This document shows positions 20,665 through 33,969 of a stretch of 64,000 nt of DNA, in pieces. The stretch is taken from assembly GCA_009746045.1 (NCBI GenBank), contig RPFO01000079.1, positions 4,364,271 to 4,428,270 of the forward strand, read 5' to 3'. The position numbers were made by a program, and so were the translations under genes. The notes under the pieces are model-generated. The model saw only the letters and a list, made by a program, of their open reading frames with translations, searched no databases and had not been told where the DNA came from. Each line of letters begins with the position of its first letter. Position 1 is the first letter of the stretch. The DNA comes from Mesostigma viride. Lineage: Eukaryota; Streptophyta; Mesostigmatophyceae; Mesostigmatales; Mesostigmataceae.

Positions 20665-23600
20665 TTACCACCCACCTGTCAGAGGGTCGACATCATCTTC
20701 ATCCTCAATGCCGGGGGGCAGGCCAGCCGTGGGTGCAATGTTTTTGACTGGCGTGTAGATCAGCGTCAGCTGGATGCTACCACCGCTACCACCCTGGGGA
20801 GGAGCACAGAATGAGGTCAAGCATGACAGTCACTTGGGTTCAGTCAGCGAGACAAGAGGAACAAGGCCCACCAGGCCAGCTTCTCCACCCTGCAAGAAAA
20901 ATGCACATGGAACCCACGCCGATGTTGTCGCATGGCCAAGAGGCGCAGTAGGGTGAAGGGTAAAGGGTGCTGTGCCGTGCTGTGGCAGGCAGGCTGACGT
21001 GCCGGAGTGAGGGCAGGAATAATGTCGTTAAAAGAAAGACACACTGCAAGCCCAAGTACTCTTTCAAAGGCCAAATATCCGGAGCAGCTCTGAACGCCCA
21101 GGCCCCTGCTGTAGAAGGGCAAGAAAAACGATGTTTGACCCGCCAGAAATGACCCGTGGTTGTGTTTGCTGCAAGGGGCTTGGCAAGCTGCCCTTGCCAC
21201 GATGCCCTGATCCCTCCAGGTCCCCAATCTACAGAGGTGGGTAGCAGAGGTGGTAACGTGCATGATGCACTCACCAGGACACAGGCGCAGGTACTGTTAG
21301 GTACAGCTGCATGGTTTATGGTAGGGCCATAAGTCCCTGGAAACACAGAGAGAGGGAGAACCAGAGCTACAGCCCACCACCATCCCAGTCCAGCTTGAAA
21401 CTCGCCCCGCCACCGCAAATACAATTACTGGGCTGCACATTTCAAACGACTAAAAGCCGCCACACTTACAGAACCACCATTGTCAAACCACCTGCCGCAC
21501 TTACTGGGCTGAACGTCCCACCACTGAAAGCCGCCACACTTGCAGGGCTACAAATGTCAAACCACTAAACCCCGCCGCACTTACGGGGCTGAACATGTCA
21601 AACCACTCGCCGCGCACCGCTCCCAGCTTGAAGATATCCCGCATGAAGAAGCCTGCGCGCGGATATACAGTGGCAGGGCCAGCATCAGTAGCAACTCATG
21701 CCAGGGGATAGGCACGGGCAAGAAGCTAGCACGCAGCATGCAAGCATCCGTGCAAACTCGGAGCACGCTGAAAGGGCTGCCTGACATTGGGCATAAAGGC
21801 AGCCCAATTTCCTTTTGTCAATTTCAAAATTTTTTTAGCTAGGCCAATGTACATATGCACACGGAAGGTAAAAGAATGTGCTGCACGCGCGAGAGATATA
21901 GACTAGTTTTGTCTCAAGGTAAATCATTACCACATTTACACAGGGAGATAGCCGACAGAGACCATCCACATGCCTGGTCACTATACCTCCAACAGCGAAG
22001 GCCACAAAGCAGCAACCACACGTGCAAAGACCGCACCAAAACATCCTAATTATTGTGTACGGCTGGGTGATTGCATATGCCTGCGCTACTTTGAAACCCT
22101 GGACACGGGGAGGGGAAAGCCAGGCAGGTAGGCCAACCCAGAAGGGGAGTGGGGAGGAGGAGGAGGAGGGGGGGGGGGGGCGCAGAGCGGCACAGGAATA
22201 ATCTCAACCCCATTTTACTGTACAAGCGGTGTGGCTGTTTTGATAGTCAGGACAAAGTGCATAAACAGTAAGCCCGCGCTGCAGTCCTGCTTCAGTGGAC
22301 GTGGCTAACTTCGTGACCAACGGCTGCGCAGCATCCCTGCCCTATCTGAAACCAAGTACAGCCCGAACTACTCTTCCCGCAAACACCGTTCCTCACGCAG
22401 TACAAAGTCCTCCATTCCCATGCTAGGTGGGGAAGAAAAGTTGCATGGTGCATCCATGCGGTACTCCGCCTTACCTCCGTTGGCAAATGCCTTGGCCTCC
22501 TTGAACTTGCCGCGGTCCAGGCAGAGCATCAGGCGCAGCTCATCCGAGTCAGGGTACACGTCACTGCACGCCGGCGCATGGGTTGCCATCAGGCGTGCGG
22601 AGATATCCGTGCAGGTGGGGCAAGAGGGCAAGCCATGCATTCACGCACGCCACACGAAACCAAACAGAGATAACGACGATACAGGAAATAACACCAAACA
22701 TTGCAGGCCATTGGTTAGAAGAAGCAGTGGGTGGATGACGCAGTGCCATGCACGTATCTAGGGGCAACCATACGAGGGGCGGGCAAGATGACTAGCTATC
22801 TACCTGGTCTGTGCACTCCACTACCATTCCCCGGCAGCCAGAACAGGCATTGAAGCATGCACAGCAGAACAATCCACGCTCTGATGACATGCACGTGTGG
22901 TAGAAATGTCGCAGAACGAATCTACCCGCAATGCGACAGATGGCAAGGGATGTGCGCTGACAGACAGGCATGGCAACGGAGGGCAGCAAAGTCCAAAACG
23001 AGGCATGGCATGCCACCGCACTTACGTGGGAGGTGTGTGTGTGCGCACACCTTGACAGGTGGCAGCCACCAAAGGTTGCACCCCTCAAGCATGATTGGCA
23101 TCGACCGCCAGGTTGCCTACACTTACACTAGATTGCCTTAGAATTGCAAGCCATCCAACCAATGCAAACGGGCTCAACACGACACCGCCTCCCAAACCAC
23201 CTCAAGTTCAGCGTGGGCGTTGTTGAGCTAGTTCGATCCCCGCGCATGGTACCTGCCCCTGTCCACTTCCAACGTCCCGCGTACTTCCCTCCCACCAGGC
23301 TACCAACTTCACAACCACTCCAACAAGATACAACCCTTACGGCACCATCGCCACAAAAAGTGGCTCATTCTAAAAGGCCCGCTTGCCACTCTGCAGTCAA
23401 CAGGTGGAAAAAGATGTTTTGGACTTAAGACTTGCGTTTTCGCAGAACTTAGCCCTAACCAGGAGAAGACAAGTGGAGAACTCGAATAGGTACGTAAAAC
23501 CGTCCGGTAAGTTAACCTTGACATGGGGAAAAGAAGAAGTACAGTCATTCATGCCTTAACTTGGGTTCAAGGGTTTGGAGGGGTCGACCTAACCTAAGGC

Positions 23601-26600
23601 GTGAAAGGCTCTACTAAATTGTACTGACTTGAACTCAAGATACTAAAACATACCTTAATAAACTCCTTTGCACTCGGAATGCCGAAATCCTATGCGAAAA
23701 GGCGTGAACACAACTCAAGCCAAACCAACTTAAGGCGTGAATGACTGTACACATAACCTTCAGCCATGACACCAGGCTGTTAGCCCTCATGACTGGAATT
23801 AGTCACGCCGCGCCCAATCCTGGAATCTCAGCCGTAGGATCGGCGCGAAAATGCCAGTAAAAGATGGGAGGCATGTAGGAGTTGAAATTAGAAATGCGTC
23901 TCACGCGTGATGAGAGATCGTCCGATCTCACGAAGGAAGTGGCGCAGCGCCAGCGGGTCCATAGTCCCAAACATCTTTTTTAGGCACTTGCCCTGTACAC
24001 CGGGAAGTGGGGCCTTTTGACTTAGGGCGAACGCTTGGGAATTGCGCCTGAGGTGGGTAAGTTTTGTAAAAACTAAGTCTGAAAGTAAAAAAAAGGCCAA
24101 TCTATGGTAGCAAAACACGTTCAACATGCAGGTGGCCTCGCTTATGATTGTTGCTATTACTTGGTAGGTGGCTGCTAGCACATCCATGCCAGCCACTCTC
24201 ACGGGCCAGCTACTAGCCAGCCATCTGCCACTGCCGGGTGAAGCCTGAAACTGAAACCGTAGAATAGGGGGACATCGAGCCACACCCAGATAGCGGTGTC
24301 CGCGCAAACAGGCGATTCAGTACCACACAGCCCTGGTTACGCCTTGGATTTTCTGACAGCTGCAACTTTCATGCCTCAAAAGGGATCGATCGCTCATGGT
24401 TCTTCATCACATTTGTGCTCGTTTTCGCAGGCACGCGGCAGCAGGCAGTTACTGCCATGCAGGCAGCGTGGCTGTATGTTGGCGGCAGGGCACAACATAT
24501 CTGTACGCACCCGTACATCTTGCCATGCCCACCCGGTGGCAGGGCATAAATAGGCGTCCGAATGCCGGCATCCAGTCACACCTCCAAATGTCCCGGCCTT
24601 GCAACCATCAGGCTTCTTACCCAAACATCCCCCGAATATTCTCCCCCCTTCCTAAATTGACACGTTTTTCTTTACCCCCCCCCCCTGCATATTGTCTAAT
24701 GCCACGAGGCACCCAGGAGATGATCACCCCGGCCTATTCTCTGCCATGCAGGGACCGGGTCAAAGACGCTAGGCCCCAGTAGAGAAGAGGAGCCATATGT
24801 GGCGTATACTCATCCAGTGGCTTCTCCCATATGTGCACAGTCCCTGCCACGCCAAGCCCCCTTGCTTGGACAGGAAAAGAAGCACAGTGCGGGCTGCTGG
24901 ACAACGATGCGGCCCCGCTGCTTCTATTCTCCAACAAAACCGGGTCCTCTGCCCCCGGCGTTACTTGTCTCCTTCTCTAGTCATGTGGTGTTGTTTACTA
25001 CCCCTCGTCGTGTCAAGTTGAGTGCCCGCGCATGAGCCGTCAACGCATGGCCAGGAGCCATGCGGCTCTGGGGGCCCAGTGGCCGTGTGTGGCAGGCAGC
25101 AGCGATTAGCCTCCCGGCCTTGCCTTGCCTGTGCCCATGTAATTGTCCCTGTTACCTGCTACAATGGCAGCCCTGGGCACCCTAACGAAAGGAATCAAAC
25201 CTACCACCATCGCCATCCCCTGTAGAAAGTGTGTCAATATGGCCATGCCTTTTGGGATGCCACCACGCCCGTTGTTCTGAAATTCTCACACAGAGCGAGG
25301 TAGCACTGGATCCTTTCTGCAAGGGTAGACAAACGCCTATTTGCGCCCTACAAAGGCCAAGAAATAGCTACAAAGGCCAACACACAGCCGGCCTGCCAGA
25401 TCAGCTCTCGACATCTTCTGTCCTAAAGAGCCAGTCTAACCCACGACAATTCCCAAGAACGGTTGTCTCGATCATGCCCTTCATCACACACGGCACACCA
25501 CCTCATGAGACCCCGGCGCACGATGAGTGCAACATGCACGGTGCCGCAAAAAAAAAAAAAGGACCATCTGAATTGTTTGAGCATGGCCACTGACTGCACG
25601 GTTCTCTGCTCACTTGGTCACACCAACACATACCCGCCGGCCATGCATGCCCACCAGGTGAGGCTAACGGACAGAAGATAAGAGTATTTGCACACCATTC
25701 AAAGCAGGATGCAACAGGGAAGACGCTCGGACATCATACGCACATGATGGGTGCACAAGGATGCACGAGGAGCGAGAGGGTCGCGTGCCACTCACAGCAG
25801 GATGAGCTCGTTCCACATGAGTGACATGCCATTGAAGCGTGTGCTCTTTGTGCGAGTCTTCTGGCTGCCGCCACGCTTGCCGCGCAGCTCCACCTTGCAG
25901 AATGCCATCAGCTCCTGCTGCACCTGCCCCTGCGGGTTCGCCTTGTCCCCATCGCCCTTGTTTCCCGGCGGCCAGAATGCCGACGGCCAGTGCATCACGG
26001 GCGCGCGCCCCGCTGCTTGGATCACTGCGGGGCCGTGAAGTGCGGCGGAGGGAGCGACAACCAGGCCGGGAAAAGGTTACGAATGATGGACCCAATGACA
26101 CAAAGACTGGGTGTGGGTCATGACCGGTTCATTGAAAGAAGGTGAGTAACGGGTAGACCGAGCAACATACAGACTGGGCGTGGGGCTATGACCAATAGAC
26201 CAACGGACCGATAGGCCAACGGACCAATAGACCAAAACCGTGGTGGTGGTGGTGGTGGTGGTGGTGGTGGTGGTGGTGGTGGTGGTGGTGGTGGTGGTGG
26301 TGGTGGTGGTGGTGGTGGTGGTGGTGGTGGTGGTGGTGGTGGGTGTGACCCATGGCCCAGGCAACACAAAGCGACGGTAAGCATGGGTTGGCGCACCTAA
26401 AATAGCTAGCCAACAACAACATGGTTGCCTATCCCTTGCCTCAAACACGCTCTCGCCAGAGCACGGGCTTGCTTCCCATGTGACAGCATGCAGGATAAAC
26501 CCATTGTGTCCCCTACCTACGCCTCAGCCTGTCAGGTGCATGCCACTAGGCACGTAGGAGACAGCGCTCCCTGGAGACCGACCTCCCACGCCGTGTCTGG

Positions 26601-27244
26601 CGCGTGCCGATGTTCCCCCACCCACCAACAGGCACGACCGTGCTACGCGGGAATGTCCATGTGGGGATGCACGTGACAGCTTCAGCGACTTCCGTCTCGA
26701 CCCAACTGCAAGGTACCCATACCATGCTACCTGCAGGCTACCCGAGCAAGCGATGGTGGGCCAGGACCCCGGCCAGAAATAGGGACACCTTTAAGTCTTC
26801 CACACCCCCTCACTCCAGCTAAGGCTTCTCGCTTGTTCACCCCATCGGTGTTCGCCTGCTACGACCACTCCGCCTGCTAGGGCCAAACCTGCTCTTCCAA
26901 CACCCCGTCCAAGGCCGTTTCGATACCCCTTCCACAACTCCTTCCAGAGCCCCTTCGAAAATCCTGTGCAAGTCCCCTTGGAAAACCCTTGCACGACCCT
27001 TGCGAGTTCCACAACACCGCACGCCACGATGCCCACCTTGCACCTCCAGGTGTCCCGTGATCGGCTCCTTTGGCTTCTGCTTGAGCGCCTTCTCGCTGTT
27101 GGTTGGCTGGCGCGTGATGAACGTCTCGCGCTCGGGCAGTGTGAAGGACGACGTGCGCTGCATCGCCGTGAAGTCGATGTCGTCATCCGCGCTCGAGCCC
27201 TTGCCCATGTTGCGCGCCGTGTAGCTCTCCGCGCGCCGCTCCAT
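20665..27244 (-). CDS. C2-domain protein, five coding exons
   Basis: Exons (minus): 27037-27244, 25796-26024, 22475-22563, 21585-21652, 20665-20793. All introns are GT-AG and phases agree (1,2,1,0), giving 240 residues. After a ~60-residue N-terminal region (about 60-200) comes a C2-like fold: GHLEVQVIQA (first strand), ELMAFCKVELRG, SLMWNELILLDVYP, DELRLMLCLDRG, GEWFDMFSP and GGSIQLTLIYTPV (last strand). The tail is acidic (GIEDEDDVDP). C2 domains bind membranes or proteins, often with Ca2+. The classical Asp ligands are not obvious here, and a Lys/Gly-rich insertion follows the first strand, so Ca2+ dependence is doubtful. The start at 27244 is the first good ATG, but an earlier exon is possible. 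The end assumes read-through of a possible donor at 20675 to TAA at 20665. Confidence 0.75.
26240..26343. repeat. (GGT)n microsatellite
   Basis: About 34 perfect GGT units in the first intron of the C2 gene. The reading frames through it (poly-Gly/Val/Trp, poly-Pro/His/Thr) are artefacts of the repeat. Confidence 0.95.
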
Positions 27245-29106
27245 TTCCACGCACAAGACGGGGCTGGAAGACTTGCTGCTAGGACCAGCCAGGAACCGTG
27301 CGAACCGGCGCTAGACTAGCCAGTGGGCGCGCGAGAGATGGCCTCCGGGCCAGGAGACGATTTCCAGGGAGCGGTGGATGCCGTTGGGGAAGGTGACAGG
27401 GGGCCTGGACCCTGGGTACGTGGCTAGCGCAGCCCCACTGGGTGTGTTGACCGGCTGCGCGAGGTAGGGTAGGGAGATTGGGGCACTGGTTCTAGCCTGA
27501 GGAGCCCTGTAGCCTGGGCGATGATGAGGGCATGCAACGATGAGGCAGTGATACCAGTAGGCAAAGAGACACATTAGGGAACATATTTAGAGTAGGTGAA
27601 AGGACAAATATGCTCTGGGGAGCATTTCAGGCTGAGACGGTATGGTCGCGGACTCAACTCAGCTTGCAGCAAACGGCCTGGCATTCCCCGCTACTGTGCA
27701 GGATACATCGATCTTCCCAAACAACCGATAGCCAGGAGCGGCCAATTTTTCGTGTTTTCTCTGCAAGCGCGGCCGTGGGTAGACTGCTGTGTTCCTGGGT
27801 TGTACTTCCAGTAGGACGTTAGAACAAAGCTTTCACAATACTTGCCGTGGAAAGTTTAACGGCATATTTGTATCCTGGCGACGTAGACGGTTATAACATG
27901 CTCAGCCACATTAAAGCACGGGTGCCTTAGAAAACTAGCCAATGCAACAGAAACTAAAAGAAACAAAAATCCTCGCTTACGATACATAATATTCGACCAA
28001 AAAGGGGGAATGGAGAAGACGAACAACAAATGTCCATCAAATACGTGAAGATATCACGAACGTGTCGACCTCATGCAGAGAACTCAATATGAAACCTACA
28101 AGCCAATCATCTTTGCAACACCTTCCACAGCGGGCATTACAACGGGCCGTATTACGTAACATGAATTTGCCATCCGACCGAACAAGTGGTCAATGACATG
28201 GAAATGCCAGCTTCACTCCGCATGGTCGGCATCTTACCCTATAAAAGCTCGGCGATTCCGCAAATGGAGTGGCTGTCAAGGTAATGTCCGCGTCAACCCT
28301 ACAGGCGGGTGCGCCCCTGGCCAAAGGACATGAACGTACATCTTCGCGTTAATTCTACCTGGCATGACGCGCACGTTTTCCCTTGCAAAATGCCTGACTA
28401 TATTCTGCGTGGCCGCGACAGTCGCACCATAAACGGGTTGTTTCACTAAGCTAGGAGCGGTCGTCCTCCACCGCGAACTGCGAGGGGAAATGGATCTCGT
28501 GACTCCTCCAGAGCATGCATGGCAGGCGATGATGGGGGAACGGAACGCTATTGACAGCGAATCCATTCCAGCAAGGACCGCGCGCCTTAAACGGTGAGCC
28601 ACCCTCAGCTTGCTGGTGACTGGTCGCCGAGCGGAGTTGGGCGGCAGTTCCGTAACCACACGGAGAGCAAGTCAGTCAGTCAGTTCAGTCAGTTAGATCC
28701 CACGAGCTATCCCACGCCGGTCATAGCCAGGGAAAGAGTACGGACATACCTGCTGGCAAGCCCGGTTCCGTACCCGAAGGTGGATTGTTCAAGCCCGCAT
28801 GCGTAAACTCCGTGAGGCCGTTCAGTGTTGACCCCGGGCTGGCCATGGCAGAGCCGGCCACGTGCTTGTAGTACCAGACGACCAGGCAAGTCCATGTGGC
28901 AGCCTAATTTACACAACAATTCTATTCAGAAAGTCCGGTTCCGAAGACACGTGGATAGCACAGGAAAACAAGACGTGCAAGCATTGTTAAAGCTCCATGT
29001 CACGGAGTTAGCCATGTCTCACGTCGCATTTTATGGAATTGCGAGTCCCATACACGTTGCCTGTAACTGCTCCATCGTTCTTTGAATTCTTGTACGGTGC
29101 CCGGGG
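27245..29106. other. Divergent spacer between the C2 gene and the DCC gene
   Basis: Both neighbours point away from this 1.86-kb stretch, so promoters of both should lie here. A 128-codon minus-strand frame at 28276-28659 has no motif and no partner exons. There is a short GTCA repeat run at about 28672-28692. No promoter element can be named with confidence. Confidence 0.4.
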
Positions 29107-31281
29107 ATGCTCACCATAATGTCTCATGCGCGTCTTGTCCCGCAGGTGGCCGTCTCGGATGCTCCTTTCCTAATTTCTAAAGCTTGCCGTAGCACAGCCA
29201 CCTCTTGTAGGGCCATAAATACTGTTCGGGCGGCTCGTAACCCGATATCATATTCACTGCAGGGAGGCAAGGCTGGCCTGAATCCCAGTGAGGCAAAAGG
29301 AATCCCGTTGGTTCCACAATTGCGAAGCCCTCGCGTCAAGAAGCCCTTGATTTTCGATCGGAAAGTCTATGCGACGACGGCAACGCCTGCCTGGGAAATA
29401 AAAATGCTGTACGACGGAGATTGCCCCTTATGCATGCGAGAGGTCGATATGCTGCGAAACCGCGACAAAGATGTTGGCAAGATAAAGTTCGTGGACATTA
29501 GTTCGGACAGCTACAAGCCCGAGGAGAACGCGGGGTTGACCTTTGAAGAGGTGAGGATTGGAATGCATGGGTGATGGATCGTGAGGCTTGTCGAGGTCAT
29601 GCCCGCATTCCCCGGCACGGCGTACGAATAACGAACTTAGCGCAGTGCGATCGTGAAGCACTCAGCATCCTTGTGCATAGATCAAAATATCGCCATTTTT
29701 TTCCCGCGCCGAAAAATGGCTGCGTGATGTGCCAGCTCTCGCTCAACACAAAAAATTGCTTCCTGTGTAGAATGATCCTCTCTATTTCCCCCATGCACTT
29801 TCTCGCGGCAGGTGCAAGGACTTTCGAGGTCTGCTTGGAATTGGCATTCCTGAATGTACAAGGAATATACACGCGTTTCCTCTCCCTGGCTTGCGTGCCG
29901 CTTATGCAGGCAATGGGGACCATCCACGCAATCCTCCCCGACGGCACGGTGGTCAAGAACGTGGAGGTCTTCAGGCGCCTGTACAACGCCGTGGGTCTGG
30001 GCTGGGTGTACGCCATCACGGAGAACGAGACGGTTGGGAAGCTGGCGGATGCCGTTTACGCCGTGTGGGCCAAGTACCGGTTGCAAATCACTGGTAGGTG
30101 GACAGCCTCTTCCGGTATGTAGTCATGATGTGGGTTGTTGTACAAGTCCCATCTGTTCAATCCCTGGCTTGTCCTTTTTTCTTTAAACTTGTAATGCCGT
30201 TTGGCACCTTCGTAAAAAAAATCGAACTAGTACAACCGCATGGGAAGCATGGACTTGCTGACGTAGTGACTGATATGACATAGTGATGGTAGCTCCATTG
30301 AGGGTGACTCCTAGTGTTGAATGGGTTACTTGTATCCATTGAGGTTGATTCCTCGTGTTAAATGGTGGGAGAGCGATCGCAGCAGTGGTGCGTACAAGTG
30401 ATACTCCTGGCCGCTAAGAACGATTGCCCTAATCACGCGAGGCTGTTTTTAGCTCCACCGTCCAGGTCTCGACGAAGGCTAGCCAGCCATAATTTTTAAT
30501 GTCCACGGCTACACCTATGCACCTCCATTCATTCCCATCATCCTGTATGACTCGACAAACGTGGATGAGTTGACAGCAGGCTCGAGTTACCATGGTCCGG
30601 ATACTTCCATATTTCAGGCCTGTGCTGGTTGTCTCTTCGACATTGCTCGTGAAGTTATTTATAGTATTCCAGTTAGAGAAATCCCAGCTTTTCTTAGCAG
30701 CTGACTCCTGTTGTTAAGCCCAACGCTGGCAGCCCACATCCGTGTTACTGTTTGCTCCGCCACAATTGAGGGCTGTGGATTGTGGTTTTGCCGCGTTGCT
30801 GTTCCGGGATTTTTAGCGATAAGTAAAGAACAGGTAAATTATTTTCGGTGTAGTTTCCAAGGTATGGCGCTCGGTAATGGAGCCCATCGAGAGTGATTCC
30901 ACGATACCATAACAAACCGGGAATGTTAGCTACTGCGTAACGATACCGACAAATTCCCTTGGTTGCAAAGAATAAGCAAAGTAACATTTTTCATGCTGGC
31001 ATGCGCACAGAATCACACGCTCACTTTTATCAACAGTTTGGCCTGCTACGGGGAGAGCATCGTGTGTAGCGCATCATGTCCTGGAATTGATTTCATAGTA
31101 TGTGAAGTAAACGGTCCGTTGTTGATTCCTGCCATACTCACACCTGCGGGTCGACATCTGGTGCCTCCCTGGTGTACATGCTTTCACAGGGCGACCCCCC
31201 CTTGAAACGGTCATGGAGCTCCGACGGAAAAGGCAAGAAGAGACAGCATGTGGTGTTGAGGGCAATGGGCGGTGTCAGTAA
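29107..31281 (+). CDS. DCC family (DUF393) thiol-disulfide oxidoreductase-like protein
   Basis: Three exons: 29107-29550, 29910-30093, 31190-31281. Splice sites are GTGAG/TGCAG and GTAGG/CACAG with phases 0 and 1, giving 239 residues. The core starts at about residue 98 with MLYDGDCPLCMREVDML, the DxxCPLC signature of the family. IKFVDISSD, GTIHAILPDGTVV, RRLYNAVGLGWVYAI and AVWAKYRLQITGRPPLE follow, as in plant chloroplast/mitochondrial homologues. The first ~95 residues are Ser/Arg/Ala-rich and fit an organellar transit peptide. An acceptor-like TCCCGCAG at about 29137-29144 means an upstream first exon is possible. The substrate is unknown; the CxxC-like pair suggests redox activity. Intron 2 (1.1 kb) contains a copy of the ~290-bp dispersed repeat. 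Confidence 0.9.
30351..30642 (+). repeat. ~290-bp dispersed repeat, copy in DCC intron 2
   Basis: Shares its whole length with 32242-32545: GGTGGGAGAGCGATCGCAG near the start, TACCATGGTCCGGAT in the 3' third, and GCTGGTTGTCTC near the end. No coding capacity. Partial copies lie at 32545-32703, 37175-37228, 44003-44055 (minus) and 63300-63425 (minus). Confidence 0.8.
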
Positions 31282-31570
31282 GCATCTCTGCACATTAGTT
31301 AGCCACAGAAGGGCAGAGCATTTAATAGTGGCTCAATGATCGAAAATTAGGCCCGCATGCTACTCAGCTACTGGCCAAGCCAGGATGTAATTGGCCATGC
31401 CACATGGGGTGATGTGCAAGTATAGCGTGACTAGCTGCTGGTACAGATATTTTTGTGCATACACGTCACTTGAGGGTTGGGTCTCGGTGTTTGGGGGTAG
31501 CAAAAAACTTGTTCAGCTGGGAATGGGTTGGCTCCCATGCACATGGCGTGGGTCGGCTCCTTACCCAACT
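31282..31570. other. Spacer after the DCC gene
   Basis: Holds the expected 3' flank of the DCC gene. No gene or repeat recognised before the ORF1-type fragment that begins at about 31572. Confidence 0.4.
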
Positions 31571-31571
31571 G

Positions 31572-31927
31572 GACCTCGAAGGTGAAATAGAACTGCGTGG
31601 GCACTGCCTTCCCCATTCACGGGACAAGGCGGCAACACCCCCAGCCTGCTTACCTCAGCTCCATGGAGGATAAGCCGCTCTTCTCTCGACGCAAGAAGTT
31701 GCACGACCTCCCCTGGATGCTGGATGACGACCTGACGCCCACTCAGCAGTAGCAGCGACGACTTCCCCTGGACGCTGGTTGAGGACCTGACGCCCGCTCA
31801 GCAGCAGCGACGCGACCTGTGGCCGGAGTACCTCCGTGCCACAAGCAAGCCCCAAGAAGCCCAAGGTTTTCTGGAGGGGGGAGGAACCTGATAGTCAACA
31901 ACCAGCTGTGGAAGCCCCCCACGGGCT
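31572..31927 (+). pseudogene. ORF1-type C-terminal fragment, broken
   Basis: Homologous to 17960-18278 but with deletions, a premature TAG near 31749, and a local duplication of the TPTQQ/RDDFPWTL-like region. It cannot encode a functional product. Confidence 0.75.
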
Positions 31928-32241
31928 AGACTAGCAATTTAGCCACCCCCATGTTTGGGTGATGCAAGCATACCATGTGCCATGCAGGGTGGAACGTAGC
32001 CATGCATGCCTATAACCTAACCAGTAGCTAACATATATCCGCCAACCTAGCTGTGTGTCTTGCCTAGCACCGCCCGTTTGCTCGCGTCTCCATAGTAATT
32101 CAATGCTCTCACCGGTCGGTCAAATTGCCGGATTTTTGCTTTTGCACCGTGTACGGTTCTTGGACGTTTGGAAACTTGGCATGGCTAACTGACTAGCTAC
32201 TGCTAGCTAGACCTTTTCAGTGGTTTTCCATTTGCGGGTAC

Positions 32242-32545
32242 TTCCTCGTAAATGGTGGGAGAGCGATCGCAGAAATGGTGCTCACCACTAGACACTCCCG
32301 GCCAGTTAGGCTCGAAACACACGCCCTGATCAAGCATGCTGTTTCCGGCCCCACCGTCTACCTGTCATCTAGTCACTCTACACGTAAGCCAGCCATGATT
32401 TCAATGCACAAGGATACACATTTCCATCACCATTCATCTTCATCATCCTGAACAACTCGAACACGCGGACAAGATAACGGCAGGCTTGAGCTACCATGGT
32501 CCGGATTCTCCCGATTTCTGGCCTGCGCTGGTTGTCTCCTTGATA
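32242..32545 (+). repeat. ~290-bp dispersed repeat, full copy
   Basis: Full-length partner of 30351-30642; ends GCTGGTTGTCTCCTTGATA. A second, partial copy (about 160 bp) follows directly at 32545-32703, so the 3' half is tandemly duplicated here. Confidence 0.8.
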
Positions 32546-32872
32546 ATTTCAATGCACAAGGCTACACATTTCCATCTCCATTAATTCGTATTCGTCATCC
32601 TGATCGACTCGAAAACGCGGACAAGATAACGGCAGGCTCGAGCTTACCATGGTCCGGATTCGATCTCCCGATTTCTGGTCTGCGCTGGTTGTCTCCTTGA
32701 TACTGCACCCACATGGGATGCCAGATCGTTTCAATGGGTCCAATTGTGCACCCTGGGCCATGCCTGGAGCATGAGGGACGGGGATGGTCTCCGCCCCCTT
32801 CCCGCTGTGCACACTCAGGATCGAAAGGCACTCTGGTGCTCCGTGACTCCCCAACAGGAGCACGCGTTTAAT

Positions 32873-33969
32873 TCATCACGTTGAATTCATGTACTTGGCC
32901 ACATGCATGCATGAACTGGGAATAGTGTAGCATTCCAAGCTATTTGCCACGCCAGGTCGGCCTAGTCGATGAGCTAGCCAACCCTACCTGTGTAGTACTG
33001 GGTAATCTTAGTGACAAAATGCACAGCAATTATGAGACGCATGCAGAACACATATGCATGCAGCGACTCCCACGGGCTTCGCGTCTTTCCTCTCAGACAA
33101 CTACCCTATAGTCCTTCGACACAACGTGTTCATGGACCGCCATGCATCCAGGATTAGTTACGTCTCACTTAACTACATCATTTACGTGTTGGTTAGCGAC
33201 ACGCTGGCAGTGCACATCCATCCATGGGAATGTGACCAAATCCAGGACCACGCAAAATGATACCACCAGTGCTGTATATTCTTTTTAAGTGAGACAACTA
33301 CTCGTCAGTCCATTAATTAAGTAATAATTATTAAGCACGAGACTGTGTCACGTGAGTGCCAATACAGAGTAAAGAAACCTCTAACCGGGCTATACACAAC
33401 GAGGAGTGAGGGTGCCCTAGCTTCTCTCACTGCCACATAGCGCATGGTGCATCTGTCCATGAAATGCGTACAAGGTATCCTTTGTCTCATGCGTGCCTGC
33501 ACAGCACCGACGGTGCATCCATGGTATAAAGGGCATGTGATTACAACTGGGTGGCATCCGTGCCAAGAATCGCATGCACGACCCAGCAAAACACTAAGCG
33601 GGCAGAAAACTCTGCCAAGATTGATTTATGCGTACAAGGGGGCTGTTTTACAAGTACATGGAACATGATGAGGCAGAGGGCATGGCCAACCTCAATGCAA
33701 GGACAGCCCCCCTCTCCATGTGTCTAGACATCATGGGAACACCCTCCCATATTCAACCAAGCGGGTCGCGCATGCGTCCTACCAAGCAGCATCTCAACTA
33801 CGTTGACCCAGGTCATGTAGTGACCCCACTGCGCCCAAGCAAGCTGACCCCACAGCGAAATAATTAACTACCCATGCGGAAGCTCAATAAAGGCCAGAAC
33901 CGCAAATCCTTATGGGGGCAGCACTAGCGTACCCCATCGGCGAGGGGCCACCACCATGAAACATAGCAG
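32873..33969. other. Intergenic stretch downstream of seipin
   Basis: No supported gene. GTCTCACTTAA at 33162-33172 and its reverse complement at 33285-33295 form a small inverted-repeat unit of about 134 bp. The 3' UTR of the minus-strand seipin gene should start at 33969 and run leftwards. Confidence 0.4.

Larger units (their letters stand above)
31572..32872 (+). mobile_element. Degenerate ORF1-only element with embedded ~290-bp repeat
   Basis: The left part (31572-31927) is a broken end of the ORF1-type gene: VEIELRGHCLPHSRDKA-like sequence, then a duplicated TPTQQ-like block with stops, ending near KPPTG. The 3' region follows. It is interrupted at about 32242-32703 by one full and one partial copy of the ~290-bp repeat, then resumes with GGTCTCCGCCCC-like sequence. 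It ends with the GTGCTCC/GGAGCAC hairpin (32839-32867). No clear target-site duplication was found. Confidence 0.7.

Noticed and set aside
22792-23088. Cys-rich minus-strand frame as an exon of the C2 gene
   Set aside because: It lies inside the intron between exons 2 and 3, whose junction already restores the C2 core with matching phase. Inserting it would break the domain.
23888-24307. Minus-strand 139-codon frame with a splice-like acceptor
   Set aside because: No recognisable motif; it falls within an intron of the C2 gene on the same strand.
26077-26448. Poly-Thr, poly-Pro and poly-His frames
   Set aside because: Produced by the (GGT)n microsatellite.
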